From Caulobacter sp. SL161 (GTDB taxonomy: Bacteria; Pseudomonadota; Alphaproteobacteria; Caulobacterales; Caulobacteraceae): a stretch of 64,000 bases of DNA. Numbering within the stretch: the stretch's first letter is position 1; each line of letters opens with the position of its first letter. Shown here one piece after another: positions 18,453 to 26,772 of the stretch. The stretch is from positions 3,658,001 to 3,722,000 of the forward strand of contig NZ_JAPPRA010000001.1 in assembly GCF_026672375.1 (NCBI RefSeq), given 5' to 3'. The notes under the pieces were generated by a model. It was not told where the DNA came from. It searched no databases and saw only the letters and a program-made list of their open reading frames with translations. Position numbers and translations under genes: made by a program.

Positions 18453-18881
18453 ATGAGCGCCGACATCCCTATGCCCCCTGAAGCTCTCGAAGACGAGATC
18501 GCCGCCGCCCTGCCGGCGCTGCTGTCGAGATCCTACGCCCGCTACTCGAAGTTCACGGTGGCCGCCGCAATCATCGACGAGACCGGCGCTGTTCACTACG
18601 GCGTCAATGTCGAGAACGCCGCCTATCCGCAGGGCACCTGCGCCGAGCAGACGGCGATCGGGGCGATGATCACGGCCGCCGGCGCGCGCCGCATCGACAA
18701 GGTGCTGATCGCCGCCGGCTCGGACGCCGTGGTCCAGCCCTGCGGCGGGTGCCGCCAGCGCATCGCCGAATTCGCCGGCGAGACCTGCGAGATCATCTCG
18801 GTGCAGGGCGGCAAGCCCACCGAGCGGGTGGCGTTCTGGGACCTGCTGCCGCGCTCGTTCGGCCCGCGCGACTTGGACTGA
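18453..18881 (+). CDS. cdd: cytidine deaminase
   Basis: A 142-residue zinc enzyme that deaminates cytidine and deoxycytidine in pyrimidine salvage. The catalytic Glu and first zinc Cys are in GTCAEQTAIGAM, and the other two zinc cysteines in QPCGGCRQ. The size fits the small homotetrameric class. The start at MSADIP is favoured by AGGA 6-7 bases upstream; the frame is open 15 codons further but without such a site. A strong terminator follows. Confidence 0.95.
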   Translation: MSADIPMPPEALEDEIAAALPALLSRSYARYSKFTVAAAIIDETGAVHYGVNVENAAYPQGTCAEQTAIGAMITAAGARRIDKVLIAAGSDAVVQPCGGCRQRIAEFAGETCEIISVQGGKPTERVAFWDLLPRSFGPRDLD

Positions 18882-18906
18882 TCCCCGTCAACGCCTCGAA
18901 CACGCC

Positions 18907-18933
18907 GCCGCCGCCCGTCGGCGGCGGCTTTTT
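18907..18933 (+). terminator. intrinsic terminator of cdd
   Basis: A 9-base perfect GCCGCCGCC/GGCGGCGGC stem with a CGTC loop is followed by five Ts. It lies 26 bases after the cdd stop. Confidence 0.85.
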
Positions 18934-18951
18934 CGCGCCCTGTCGGCAAAG

Positions 18952-18978
18952 AAAAAGGGGCGGTCCGAAGACCGCCCC
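18952..18978 (-). terminator. intrinsic terminator of the large TonB receptor gene
   Basis: Read on the minus strand, a 9-base stem GGGGCGGTC/GACCGCCCC with a stabilising TTCG tetraloop is followed by a run of five Ts. It lies 28 bases after the receptor stop. Confidence 0.85.
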
Positions 18979-19005
18979 TTCCCGCCTTGACCCGAAGGTC
19001 TTGGC

Positions 19006-22000
19006 TTACATCTTGTAGTTGAAGCCGAGGAAGAAACGACGACCGAAGAGGTCGAAGTTGTCGCTCGTCGAGTTGCCCAGCCAACGATCCGGCTCACGGT
19101 CGAACGCGTTGACCACGCCGCCACGCAGCACCAGACGCTCACGCGGCGCGTAAGTCACGGTGAAGTCGTGCTGCACGAACGGACGCGTGCTGTAGTAACG
19201 GAGGTCGCGGTTATCCGGGTCGATCTTGGCGTCGTCGATGTCGAACGGACGCGTACCGTTGCTCAGCCACTGCGAAGCTTGCCAGTCGGCGTTCCAGGTG
19301 ATCGCCAGCTTGTCGTTCACTTCCCAGCTGACGCGCGACGAGAAGCGGACGCGCGGCAGGCCAAGGCCCGTCTCGAAGTCGGTGTGCTCGCTCGGGTTCG
19401 AGATGTTCGTGAAGTCGTGCTGCTCGAACAGGTAGTTGCCCGACAGACGGTAGTTCAGACGACCCCAGTCCTTGCCGATGATGTCTTGGACATCGGTGCG
19501 GTACAGGAACTGGAAGTCGATGCCGCGGTTGGTCGTGCGGGCGTAGTTCACCGAGCCTTGGATGAAGTCGATGATGCCGTAGGCCGGGGTGGTGCCCGAG
19601 CCGACGCTGCCGGTCCGCGTGAGCGTGGCGCAGATAGCCGTGTTCAGCACGTCACCGCTGACGCACTGGTTGGCGGCCGTTTGCGCGCTGACCGAGGCGA
19701 TCACGTCCTTGATCTCGATGTCGTAGTAGTCGAACACGAAGGTCGACTTCGGCCAGAAGCGCGGCGTGATGATCAGCGACGCGGTGACCGAGTACGATTC
19801 TTCGGGCTTCAGGAACGGGTTACCCGCGTTCTTACCGGCCGGCGTGCTCGTGTAGATGATGTTCGTGCCGGCCGGGATGCCCAGGGCGGCGCAGTTCTTC
19901 TCACGGTTCGCCTTGATCTTGGCGTCGGTCAGGTTGATCAGGACGCGAGCGTCGCAAGGATCGGTGATCGAGGCGAAGGTCTGGGTCGGCGGACGGAAGG
20001 TCTCACCCAGGGTCGGCGCGCGCACCGACTTACCCGAGGTGGCCCGGAACATGACGTCTTGGATCGGGCGCCACAGCAGGTTGAAGTTGTACGTCTCGGT
20101 CTTGCCGATCGTGGTGTATTCCGAGTTCCGGTAGGCGGCGCCGATTTCCAGGCTCTTGGCGAACGGCAGGTCACGCAGCAGCGGCAGACGGAATTCGCCG
20201 AAGTATTCCTTGGTCTCGTACGACGAGGTCGGGAAGTCCGGCCCCGTGTTCATGAACAGGATACGGTCGCCGGTCGAGGACGAACGGCCGATCGCTTCGG
20301 TTTCTTCACGACGCCATTCGGCGCCCACGGCCAGACCGATACGGCCAGCGCCCCAGAAGTCCCACAGTTCGCCCGACACGAAGCCGAGGGCGTCTTGCTG
20401 GACGTTCTTTTCCTGGACGTTGATCTCGGCCAGCAGGTAGTTCGCGGCGTCTTGAGTCATGCCGCCCGGGCCGAACACGCGGAACGGCTTACAGTTGGTG
20501 ATCTCTTCGTAGGCTGCGGTGCCCTTGACGTAGTTGACCGTCTTGCCGTCACGGCTCGAACGGGCGTCGTCGCGGATGGTGACGCCTTGCTTGTCCAGGA
20601 CCTGGACGCGGCAGACGACCTCGCCCGGCTTGCCGTTGACGATGCCGGCGGTGTCCACGATGGCGTCCGTGGCGAACTTGAAGCGCGGCGCGTTGACGCC
20701 CCGCTCGAAGTTCTTGTTCTTCAGCTCACCGTAGGTGTAGCCCAGCTCGTACGACAGGTTGTGGATGAAGCCGAAGTCGTCCTTGCTGCCGCGGAAGCCG
20801 GCGACGAAGCGCTTCAGTTCCTTTTCGTTCAGCTGGCTACGGGCCGGGCCGAACAGGCTGTGACGCGCACGGACGTCGGCGACCGTGGCGGTCGTCGTGA
20901 TCGCGCCGGTCGTGGTGTTGTAGGCCGTGATCGGCGTGCGCGTGTTGGCCAGGATGGCGTTACGCACGTTGGTCGGCAGGTAGGCGTTGTCCAGGCCGAT
21001 ATTGAACGAGCTGTTCGAGAACCACGACGGATTCACGCCCGCCGCCACCGGCAGGATGCCGATGTCGAAGAAGGTCTGCTGACCTTCGTCGAAGGTCTCT
21101 TCCTTGACGTACTTGGCTTCGGTGAAGAACTGCAGGTCTTCGGTGACGTCGAAGTTGACGCCGCCCTGGAAGCGGTAGTTCACCGAGCGCGGCAGACGGC
21201 TGCCCTGGCTGAAATCGGTGTTCGGGTTCAGGCCGTCGCCGCCGATGTTGGTGACGCGCTGGAAGCCGTTCTGGTCGCGGAACGTGCCGAACGACGGGTT
21301 ACGAGCCGCGCCCGCCTGATCGTAGATGAACGAGTTGCCCGGTTCGATCGCGAAGCAGTTGGCGCTCATCGGGGCGATCGCCGCCGAGCAGCTCTGGAAC
21401 GGGATGTCCGGATCGTTCGGGTTGGAAGACGGCGCCAGCGAGTTGGCCAGGACGGTGATGCCGCCCACCGGACCGATCGACAGCGTGCGCGCGTCGCTGA
21501 TCAGGATGTTGTCGAGCACGCCGTCGGGCTGGTTGTTCGAAACATCGCTGTCGTTGTTCAGAAGGACCCAGGCCTTCTTGCGCCAGTCGACTTGGCTATC
21601 GCGGACTTCGTCGTTCTTCTCGTATTCGGCCGACGCATAGACGTTCAGGCGGCCATCGAGGAAGTTACGACCGGCCAGGGCCGACAGGCGGCGGTTCAGC
21701 TGGCCGTCCTGGTTGATCTGAGCGGCGGTGCCGTCGATTTCCAGGCCCGAGAAGTTCTTGCGCAGGACGAAGTTGACCACGCCCGAGACCGCGTCGGCGC
21801 CGTAGAGGGCCGAGTTCGAACCGGTGATGACTTCAACGTTCTGGATCAGCAGACGCGGAATGGTGTCAACGTCGACCGACAGGCCAGCGCCGTTCGAGCC
21901 GACGTGGCGACGACCGTCAACCAGGGTCAGCGTGCGGCCGGTGCCCAGGTCGCGCAGGTTCAGCAGCGACAGACCACCGTCGTTCAGGCCCGAACCGGTG

Positions 22001-22290
22001 GTGTCTTCCGGCACCAGCGAGCCCGACAGAGCGGGGATGTCGGCCAGGACGTCGATAACGCTGGCTTGACCGGTCGTCACGACGTCGTCGCGGCTGACCT
22101 GGATCAGGGGGGTCGGTGAGTTGGTCGGGTCGCGGCGAATGCGCGAGCCGGTGACCACGACTTCCTCAACGGCGGTCGCTTCCTGAGCCGGGGCCGCCGG
22201 CGCAGTCTGCGCCAGAGCAAGGGCCGGAGCGAAAGCCGTGAGGCTTCCCAGCATCGTCGTCGCCAGGAGAACCTTGGTTTTCAACGCCAT
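19006..22290 (-). CDS. large TonB-dependent outer membrane receptor
   Basis: A 1094-residue receptor. After a signal peptide (MALKTKVLLATTMLGSLTAFAPALALAQ), a TonB-box-like stretch EEVVVTGSRIRRD leads into the plug (VIDVLADIPALSGS, LNLRDLGTGRTLTLVDGRR, ALYGADAVSGVVNFVL). A barrel of about 900 residues ends FFLGFNYKM. The NLRGLGTGRTLVLVDGRR-type motif and large size mark the Caulobacter/Xanthomonas family linked to oligosaccharide or other carbon uptake, though no sugar genes are adjacent. Start set at MALKTK with GAGGAC upstream; six upstream codons begin with TTG. Transcription ends at a strong hairpin. Confidence 0.94.
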   Translation of the reverse strand: MALKTKVLLATTMLGSLTAFAPALALAQTAPAAPAQEATAVEEVVVTGSRIRRDPTNSPTPLIQVSRDDVVTTGQASVIDVLADIPALSGSLVPEDTTGSGLNDGGLSLLNLRDLGTGRTLTLVDGRRHVGSNGAGLSVDVDTIPRLLIQNVEVITGSNSALYGADAVSGVVNFVLRKNFSGLEIDGTAAQINQDGQLNRRLSALAGRNFLDGRLNVYASAEYEKNDEVRDSQVDWRKKAWVLLNNDSDVSNNQPDGVLDNILISDARTLSIGPVGGITVLANSLAPSSNPNDPDIPFQSCSAAIAPMSANCFAIEPGNSFIYDQAGAARNPSFGTFRDQNGFQRVTNIGGDGLNPNTDFSQGSRLPRSVNYRFQGGVNFDVTEDLQFFTEAKYVKEETFDEGQQTFFDIGILPVAAGVNPSWFSNSSFNIGLDNAYLPTNVRNAILANTRTPITAYNTTTGAITTTATVADVRARHSLFGPARSQLNEKELKRFVAGFRGSKDDFGFIHNLSYELGYTYGELKNKNFERGVNAPRFKFATDAIVDTAGIVNGKPGEVVCRVQVLDKQGVTIRDDARSSRDGKTVNYVKGTAAYEEITNCKPFRVFGPGGMTQDAANYLLAEINVQEKNVQQDALGFVSGELWDFWGAGRIGLAVGAEWRREETEAIGRSSSTGDRILFMNTGPDFPTSSYETKEYFGEFRLPLLRDLPFAKSLEIGAAYRNSEYTTIGKTETYNFNLLWRPIQDVMFRATSGKSVRAPTLGETFRPPTQTFASITDPCDARVLINLTDAKIKANREKNCAALGIPAGTNIIYTSTPAGKNAGNPFLKPEESYSVTASLIITPRFWPKSTFVFDYYDIEIKDVIASVSAQTAANQCVSGDVLNTAICATLTRTGSVGSGTTPAYGIIDFIQGSVNYARTTNRGIDFQFLYRTDVQDIIGKDWGRLNYRLSGNYLFEQHDFTNISNPSEHTDFETGLGLPRVRFSSRVSWEVNDKLAITWNADWQASQWLSNGTRPFDIDDAKIDPDNRDLRYYSTRPFVQHDFTVTYAPRERLVLRGGVVNAFDREPDRWLGNSTSDNFDLFGRRFFLGFNYKM

Positions 22291-22793
22291 AGTTTTCGTT
22301 GTCCTCAAAAGTACGCGCGCCCGTCACGCCAGCCGCGTGCGGGAGCAAAGAGGGCCATTCCTCGAAACCGACGTTAAAGCCTTTCGGCCGCGCTAGAAGC
22401 GATCATGGCCAAATTCGGACGGGTTCGAGGCGCTGCGTTACCAAAAAGTCACGTATCTGGCGCTTTTCCGTCGAGAATAGAAGATTCTTGCCGACCTCGA
22501 CCCGGGTGACCTAGAGCGACACGGGGCAAAAGGGGCAAAATCTTCCAGCTCACATGCCGTTGCTATCCGAAAACACCCATTCACTCGGCGCGTTTCGACC
22601 CTTTTTTCGGCCAGACGCCGGCGCCTGCCCTTCGGATCGCCAGACCCTATTGCCCAACAGGTTAGCCGCGCTGCCCAATTCCGAGGCGCCTCTTCGACGC
22701 CCGATGACGGACCGCGCCGGCGGAGGCGCGGCGCGAGACGCCCAACAAGGCGGCGAGAGCCCTCCCCGCTCCCTTGGCGGAGAGATCAGCTCG
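22291..22793 (-). other. 500-bp gap: receptor leader and receiver downstream region
   Basis: The half next to 22290 is the leader of the TonB receptor; it contains one GATTC (GANTC) site and GAGGAC before the start. The half next to 22793 lies downstream of the receiver gene and is GC-rich with short stems only. I see no convincing coding region or RNA gene. Confidence 0.6.
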
Positions 22794-23162
22794 TCAGGCG
22801 ATCTGCGCGACCAGCCCTTCGAGAACGCGGCGCAGATCAGCCTCGCGGAAAGGCTTCTGCAGCACGGTGGACCCTCTGTGATCCTCGGTCAGACCCGCCT
22901 CGCCATAGCCGCTGGCGAAGGCGAACGGCACGCCGCGGGCCTTCAGGGCGTCGGCGACCGGGAAGATCGGACGGCCACCCAGGTTCACGTCCAGCAGGGC
23001 TGCGTCGATCTCGGCCGAGCTGGCCAGGCGCAGGGCCTCTTCGATCTCGGCGGCGGGGCCAACGATCGTGCAGCCCAGATCGCTCAACATGTCCTCGACG
23101 AGCATTGAGACCAAGGCCTCGTCTTCGACGACCAAAACCTTCAGGGACGCGAGTGTCTTCAT
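22794..23162 (-). CDS. single-domain response regulator (CheY-like receiver)
   Basis: A 122-residue stand-alone receiver. The acidic pair is in VLVVEDEAL (Glu13, Asp14, Glu15), the phosphoacceptor Asp58 in AALLDVNLGG, and the conserved Lys103 in LQKPF. There is no output domain. The ASGYGEAG and KPFREADL segments match receivers that work with HWE-type histidine kinases. No intact kinase is next to it, but a remnant that reads like an HWE kinase tail ends 3 bases upstream, so it is now probably an orphan signalling through another kinase. Confidence 0.92.
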   Translation of the reverse strand: MKTLASLKVLVVEDEALVSMLVEDMLSDLGCTIVGPAAEIEEALRLASSAEIDAALLDVNLGGRPIFPVADALKARGVPFAFASGYGEAGLTEDHRGSTVLQKPFREADLRRVLEGLVAQIA

Positions 23163-23165
23163 GGA

Positions 23166-23375
23166 TCAAAGCTCCAGGGCGCGCAAAGGCAGCGCCATGT
23201 GGCGGACGAGGCCGAAAACATCATAGGTCAGCTCGACCCCGCCGGATAGCTCGACCGCAAGTCCTCTTTCCAAAGACAAGCGTCGCAGCCGCGCGGGCGA
23301 GGAAGCGGATAGACCTCCGAACCGCCACTTGCGCAGAACCGGCCCCGGATTCCTAAGGGCGCTCGGTTCGGCCAA
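23166..23375 (-). pseudogene. apparent C-terminal remnant of an HWE histidine kinase
   Basis: A 69-codon frame ends 3 bases before the receiver start. Its last ~40 residues read RLSLERGLAVELSGGVELTY then GLVRHMALPLRALEL. This resembles the conserved end of HWE kinases, where a GxG loop is followed by an IERGLA-EL-GGEV-L pattern, a GL(V/R) and a final P-L. The expected N-box, G1 box and a clean GFGSRLI are absent, and the CorC gene stops only 19 bases further upstream. It is therefore at most the tail of a lost gene. The match is from memory of the family. Confidence 0.5.
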
Positions 23376-23393
23376 CTTGAGAGCCGGTGAACG

Positions 23394-24680
23394 CTAAGCG
23401 TCGCTGTCGTCGTCCAGTCGCGCGCTGATCCGCAGCGCGGTGATCTGGTTGCGCTGCCGGCGCAACACCTGGAAACGGTGCCGGTAGAAGATGAAGGTCT
23501 GGCCCGGCTCGGGGATCATCTGAGCCTCGTGGATCACAAGGCCCGCGATGGTGACCGCCTCGCCCTCAGGCAGTCGCCAGTCCATGGCGCGGTTGAGGTC
23601 GCGCACCGTGACATGGCCGTCGACATTGACAGAGCCGTCGGCCTGGCGACGCACCCCGTCCAGGGTGGTGTCATGCTCGTCCTCGATCTCACCGACGATC
23701 TCCTCGAGAATGTCTTCGAGGGTCACCAGACCCTGCAGCGCGCCGTACTCGTCGACGACCAGGGCGAAATGGTTCTTGCGCTTGAGGAAGGCGTTCAGCT
23801 GGTCCTTCAGGTTGGTGGCGTCGGGGATGAACCACGGCTCGCGCAGGATGGCGGCGATGTCGAGGCCTTCGACGCCCGTCGGGCATTCGGCCAGGGCTTT
23901 CAGCAGATCGCGGGCGTGCAGCACGCCGACGATGTTGTCGGGCTGGTCGCGATAGAGCGGAATGCGGGTGTGCTGGGCCTCCAGCACCGCGTCGACCAGC
24001 TCGCGGGCGGGCAGGCCCGCATCCAGCAGCACCATCGACTTGCGGTGGACCATGATCTCCGAGACGTCCATGTCCGACAGGTCCAGCACCCCGCCCAGCA
24101 TGCGGCGGTCGTCGGTCTCAACCAGGCCTTCAGAGTGGTGGTAGTCGACCGCGCCGCGGATCTCCTCGTGGGCGGCCAGCACGTCGACGGCCATGTCCAG
24201 CTTGACGCCGAACACCCGCAGCGTGCGGCGCACGATCCACTGGATCGCGTAGATGATGGGGCCAAACAGCCGCACGATGAACAGGGTCGGCGCCGACAGG
24301 GCCCGCGCCACGTCGTCCGAGCGGACGATGGCCAGGGTCTTGGGCAGCACCTCGGCGAAGATCAGGATCAGAACCGTCATCGCCGCTGTCGCCACCGCCA
24401 CGCCCCAGGGGCCGGGGATCAGGGTGGTCAGCACCTGGGTCGCCAGGGCCGAGGCCAGGATATTGATCAGGTTGTTGCCCAGCAGCACCGCCCCGATCAT
24501 CGTCTCCTGATCGGACAAGAGCTTGTTGACCCGCTTGGCGGGCCGGTCGCCTTCGCGCTCCAGCTGGTGCATCCGCGCGCGGCTGGCGCCGGTCATGGAC
24601 GTCTCGGCGGCCGAGAAGATGGCCGACAGGGTCAGCAGGGCGATAACGATCGGCGCGAGGCCAAGCAGGGCGGTGAGCAT
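23394..24680 (-). CDS. CorC/HlyC family CBS-domain membrane protein
   Basis: A 428-residue protein with an N-terminal DUF21/CNNM membrane domain (about 1-150; FSAAETSMTGASRARMHQLE, VLLGNNLINILASALATQVL). Two CBS domains follow (about 210-330; VSEIMVHRKSMV, ALVVDEYGALQGLVTLEDILEE split across them) and then a C-terminal CorC_HlyC FAD-like domain. Such proteins are implicated in Mg/Co export or membrane homeostasis. The annotation as hemolysin is historical. It is read towards the kinase remnant and receiver. Confidence 0.92.
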   Translation of the reverse strand: MLTALLGLAPIVIALLTLSAIFSAAETSMTGASRARMHQLEREGDRPAKRVNKLLSDQETMIGAVLLGNNLINILASALATQVLTTLIPGPWGVAVATAAMTVLILIFAEVLPKTLAIVRSDDVARALSAPTLFIVRLFGPIIYAIQWIVRRTLRVFGVKLDMAVDVLAAHEEIRGAVDYHHSEGLVETDDRRMLGGVLDLSDMDVSEIMVHRKSMVLLDAGLPARELVDAVLEAQHTRIPLYRDQPDNIVGVLHARDLLKALAECPTGVEGLDIAAILREPWFIPDATNLKDQLNAFLKRKNHFALVVDEYGALQGLVTLEDILEEIVGEIEDEHDTTLDGVRRQADGSVNVDGHVTVRDLNRAMDWRLPEGEAVTIAGLVIHEAQMIPEPGQTFIFYRHRFQVLRRQRNQITALRISARLDDDSDA

Positions 24681-24742
24681 GGCGGTGTTCTAGCCCGCCC
24701 GGCCGAGACACGGGAGAGGCGTTGAAGGGATCACCCTAATCG

Positions 24743-24750
24743 TGTATACA
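24743..24750. promoter_or_regulatory. TGTATACA palindrome before brnT
   Basis: A perfect 8-base palindrome ends 7 bases before the brnT ATG, a plausible BrnA autoregulation site. No Shine-Dalgarno sequence is seen between it and the ATG, so the message may be leaderless or nearly so. Confidence 0.4.
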
Positions 24751-24757
24751 ATTTGAT

Positions 24758-25009
24758 ATGCGGTTCGACCCGGTTAAGAACGAAGCGAATATCGCCAAAC
24801 ACGGCGTATCGCTCGAACGGGCGCCGGAAATGGATATTCGGGCCGTTCTGGTGGACGACCGGCATGACTATGGCGAGGTACGTTATCGGGCGCTTGGGTT
24901 CATTGACGGCGTCGCCCACTGCTTGGTGTTCACTGACCGCCAAGGCGAGCTGCGAGCTATCTGCTTGCGTCGCGCCCACCAGAAAGAGATGAAGCGCTAT
25001 GTCCCGTAA
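24758..25009 (+). CDS. brnT: BrnT family toxin (ribonuclease)
   Basis: An 83-residue toxin of the type II BrnT/BrnA system, a RelE-fold ribonuclease that blocks translation. The family pattern is visible: FDPVKNEANIAKHGVSLE at the start, a DDR-YGEVRYRALG core and ICLRRAHQKEMKRY at the end. The toxin-first order and 11-base overlap with brnA are typical. The ATG lacks a ribosome binding site and lies just after a TGTATACA palindrome. Confidence 0.92.
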   Translation: MRFDPVKNEANIAKHGVSLERAPEMDIRAVLVDDRHDYGEVRYRALGFIDGVAHCLVFTDRQGELRAICLRRAHQKEMKRYVP

Positions 25010-25265
25010 GCCTTTGGTCGATCCCGAAAATCCAGAATGGACCAAGGATGAGCTCGCCCGCGCCAAGGGGCCGGAGTCCTTGCCGGCGCACGTCCTGGCC
25101 GCCTTTCCCAAGACCGTCGCCCGGGTGCGTGGTCCTCAGAAGTCCGAGACCAAGGTGCCGGTGTCCATCCGTCTGGACCGTTCAGTCGTCGACCACTTCA
25201 AGGCCCAGGGACCAGGCTGGCAGAGCCGGATCAATGCGGCGCTCGCGGGATTGATCCGGCGATAG
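24999..25265 (+). CDS. brnA: BrnA family antitoxin
   Basis: An 88-residue antitoxin with a C-terminal ribbon-helix-helix DNA-binding segment (VPVSIRLDRSVVDHFKAQ, then GWQSRINAALAGLIRR). The N-terminal half, beginning VDPENPEWT, would wrap the toxin. It overlaps brnT by 11 bases, so the two are translationally coupled, and it should repress the operon through the palindrome upstream of brnT. Confidence 0.92.
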   Translation: MSRKPLVDPENPEWTKDELARAKGPESLPAHVLAAFPKTVARVRGPQKSETKVPVSIRLDRSVVDHFKAQGPGWQSRINAALAGLIRR

Positions 25266-25359
25266 TCGCCAGCCCCCGCCCAAACCGCAGCGATCCCTTG
25301 CGGCGCGCTAGGCGAATGCGCCATTGTCCCGCGCCGAAGCAGGGGGCGGAGCCTACGAG

Positions 25360-25800
25360 ATGACAGTCAGCGATCCGGCGTGGCGCGCGCCCACCGAACC
25401 GCCGACGCCGGTGACGCCGGTGCCGTTCGGCAAGCCCTGGAGCATCTGGTTCTGGGGCGGTCTGCTGTCGACGGCGGGCCTGGCCCTGGCCATCCAGCCC
25501 GACGCCGTGCTGCGTCTCCTGGACTCGCCGGCCGACGCCTCCGCCCTGCCCTGGGTGCGGTTCTGCGGCCTGCTGCTGCTCGCCTACGCCATGGGCTACC
25601 ACGTCGCCGGCTGGACCGGTCAACGCACCTATATGCGCGCCTCGGTGGTTCTGCGGGTGCTGTCGCTGGTGGTCATCGGCGCGTTCGTTCTGCTGGACTG
25701 GCTGCCTAAGGCCTGGCTGGCGGTGGGTCTGGGCGACTTCGCCGGCGCGGTCTGGACGACGCTGGAGCTCAGGTGGCGTCCGAAGCCGAAGACGGCCTGA
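25360..25800 (+). CDS. small inner-membrane protein, function unknown
   Basis: A 146-residue protein with about four hydrophobic segments (SIWFWGGLLSTAGLALAI, FCGLLLLAYAMGYHVAG, LRVLSLVVIGAFVLLDW, and AWLAVGLGDFAGAVWTTL). I recognise no family. The ATG at 25360 follows GGCGGAG; a TTG 12 codons earlier is less likely. Its last 32 bases overlap the 3' end of the convergent PAP2 gene. Confidence 0.75.
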   Translation: MTVSDPAWRAPTEPPTPVTPVPFGKPWSIWFWGGLLSTAGLALAIQPDAVLRLLDSPADASALPWVRFCGLLLLAYAMGYHVAGWTGQRTYMRASVVLRVLSLVVIGAFVLLDWLPKAWLAVGLGDFAGAVWTTLELRWRPKPKTA

Positions 25801-26548
25801 ACCGCCGCTCGACCAGATAAGCCACCAGCCAGCACAGCATCGCCCAGGCTGCGCCCACGCTCCAGCCGGCCAGCACGTCGCTGACCCAGTGGACGCCCAG
25901 ATAGATCCGGCTGGCGCCGACCAGCAGGCTGACCACCACGGCGGCGCTGACCGCCAGGATCTTGACCCGGCGTCGCTCGGAAAAGCGCGCCGCCAGCACG
26001 CCCAGGGTCAGGAACACGACCGCCGACAGCATGGCGTGGCCGGACGGGAAGCTGGCGTTGACCGCCTCGACCACGCGATAGGCCTCGTCGGGACGCTCGC
26101 GGCCGAACACCGCCTTCAGCCCCTGGCTGACGGTCACCCCGCTCAGCGCGCCCAGCGCCAGCAGCCAGGCTTCAGTCCAGCGCTTCAGCGAGCCCAGCAA
26201 CGCGAAGGCCGCCAGGATCAGCAGGGTCAGCACCGCCACCGAGCCCAGGGCGGTGATGTCGACTGCGGCGACATGCAGCCATTCGGGGCCCACCAGCGTG
26301 TTGGGCTGACCCGCCACGCGCAGGGCCTGCAACACCGCCAGGTCCAGGGCATGGGCCTCGCCCTCGACCACCTCGTCAGCGATCCCCACAAAGCCCCATG
26401 CCCCGAGCGCCACGACCAGCAGGGCGGAGGCCACCCCGATCTCACGACCGGCCGCCGCGAAAAGTCTCCGAACGTCCAGACGATACAAGCAGCGCGCTCC
26501 TTCGTAGCTGATGGCGGTCACGGGTACGGAACGACATTCAAACCGCAT
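25769..26548 (-). CDS. PAP2 family membrane phosphatase
   Basis: A 259-residue inner-membrane phosphatase of the type acting on undecaprenyl pyrophosphate, phosphatidate or phosphatidylglycerophosphate. All three motifs are present: KAVFGRERP (KX6RP), PSGH and SRIYLGVHWVSD (SRX5HX3D). About six membrane spans are seen, with a long periplasmic loop after the first. The frame begins 10 to 20 residues before the first obvious helix, and the exact start is not certain. It overlaps the convergent small membrane protein gene by 32 bases. Confidence 0.9.
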   Translation of the reverse strand: MRFECRSVPVTAISYEGARCLYRLDVRRLFAAAGREIGVASALLVVALGAWGFVGIADEVVEGEAHALDLAVLQALRVAGQPNTLVGPEWLHVAAVDITALGSVAVLTLLILAAFALLGSLKRWTEAWLLALGALSGVTVSQGLKAVFGRERPDEAYRVVEAVNASFPSGHAMLSAVVFLTLGVLAARFSERRRVKILAVSAAVVVSLLVGASRIYLGVHWVSDVLAGWSVGAAWAMLCWLVAYLVERRFRPSSASDAT

Positions 26549-26772
26549 CGGCCGCGCGGGGGCGTGCGCTCGAAGACGCTCTCAATATTTAACTGGAGCG
26601 GCGTTCGGATCTGGCAAGGCGATCGCGCTGGAATCACGCCCGGCGCAACTCCGTTCGGCTTCGCCGCCTTCCCCGCGGGGAAGGCGGCTCTCGCCAGGAA
26701 AGTGAACGCCAACCCCCGCTTTGAGCGGATTTCCATTTGAAACGGGCGGGCTCAAGGCGGTAAGCCGGAAGC

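Noticed and set aside
19168..22119. 983-codon open frame opposite the large TonB receptor
   Set aside because: It mirrors the receptor codons; such antisense frames arise from strong GC third-position bias. Several similar long frames (e.g. 5465-7975, 47477-49768, 55380-57206) were rejected for the same reason.
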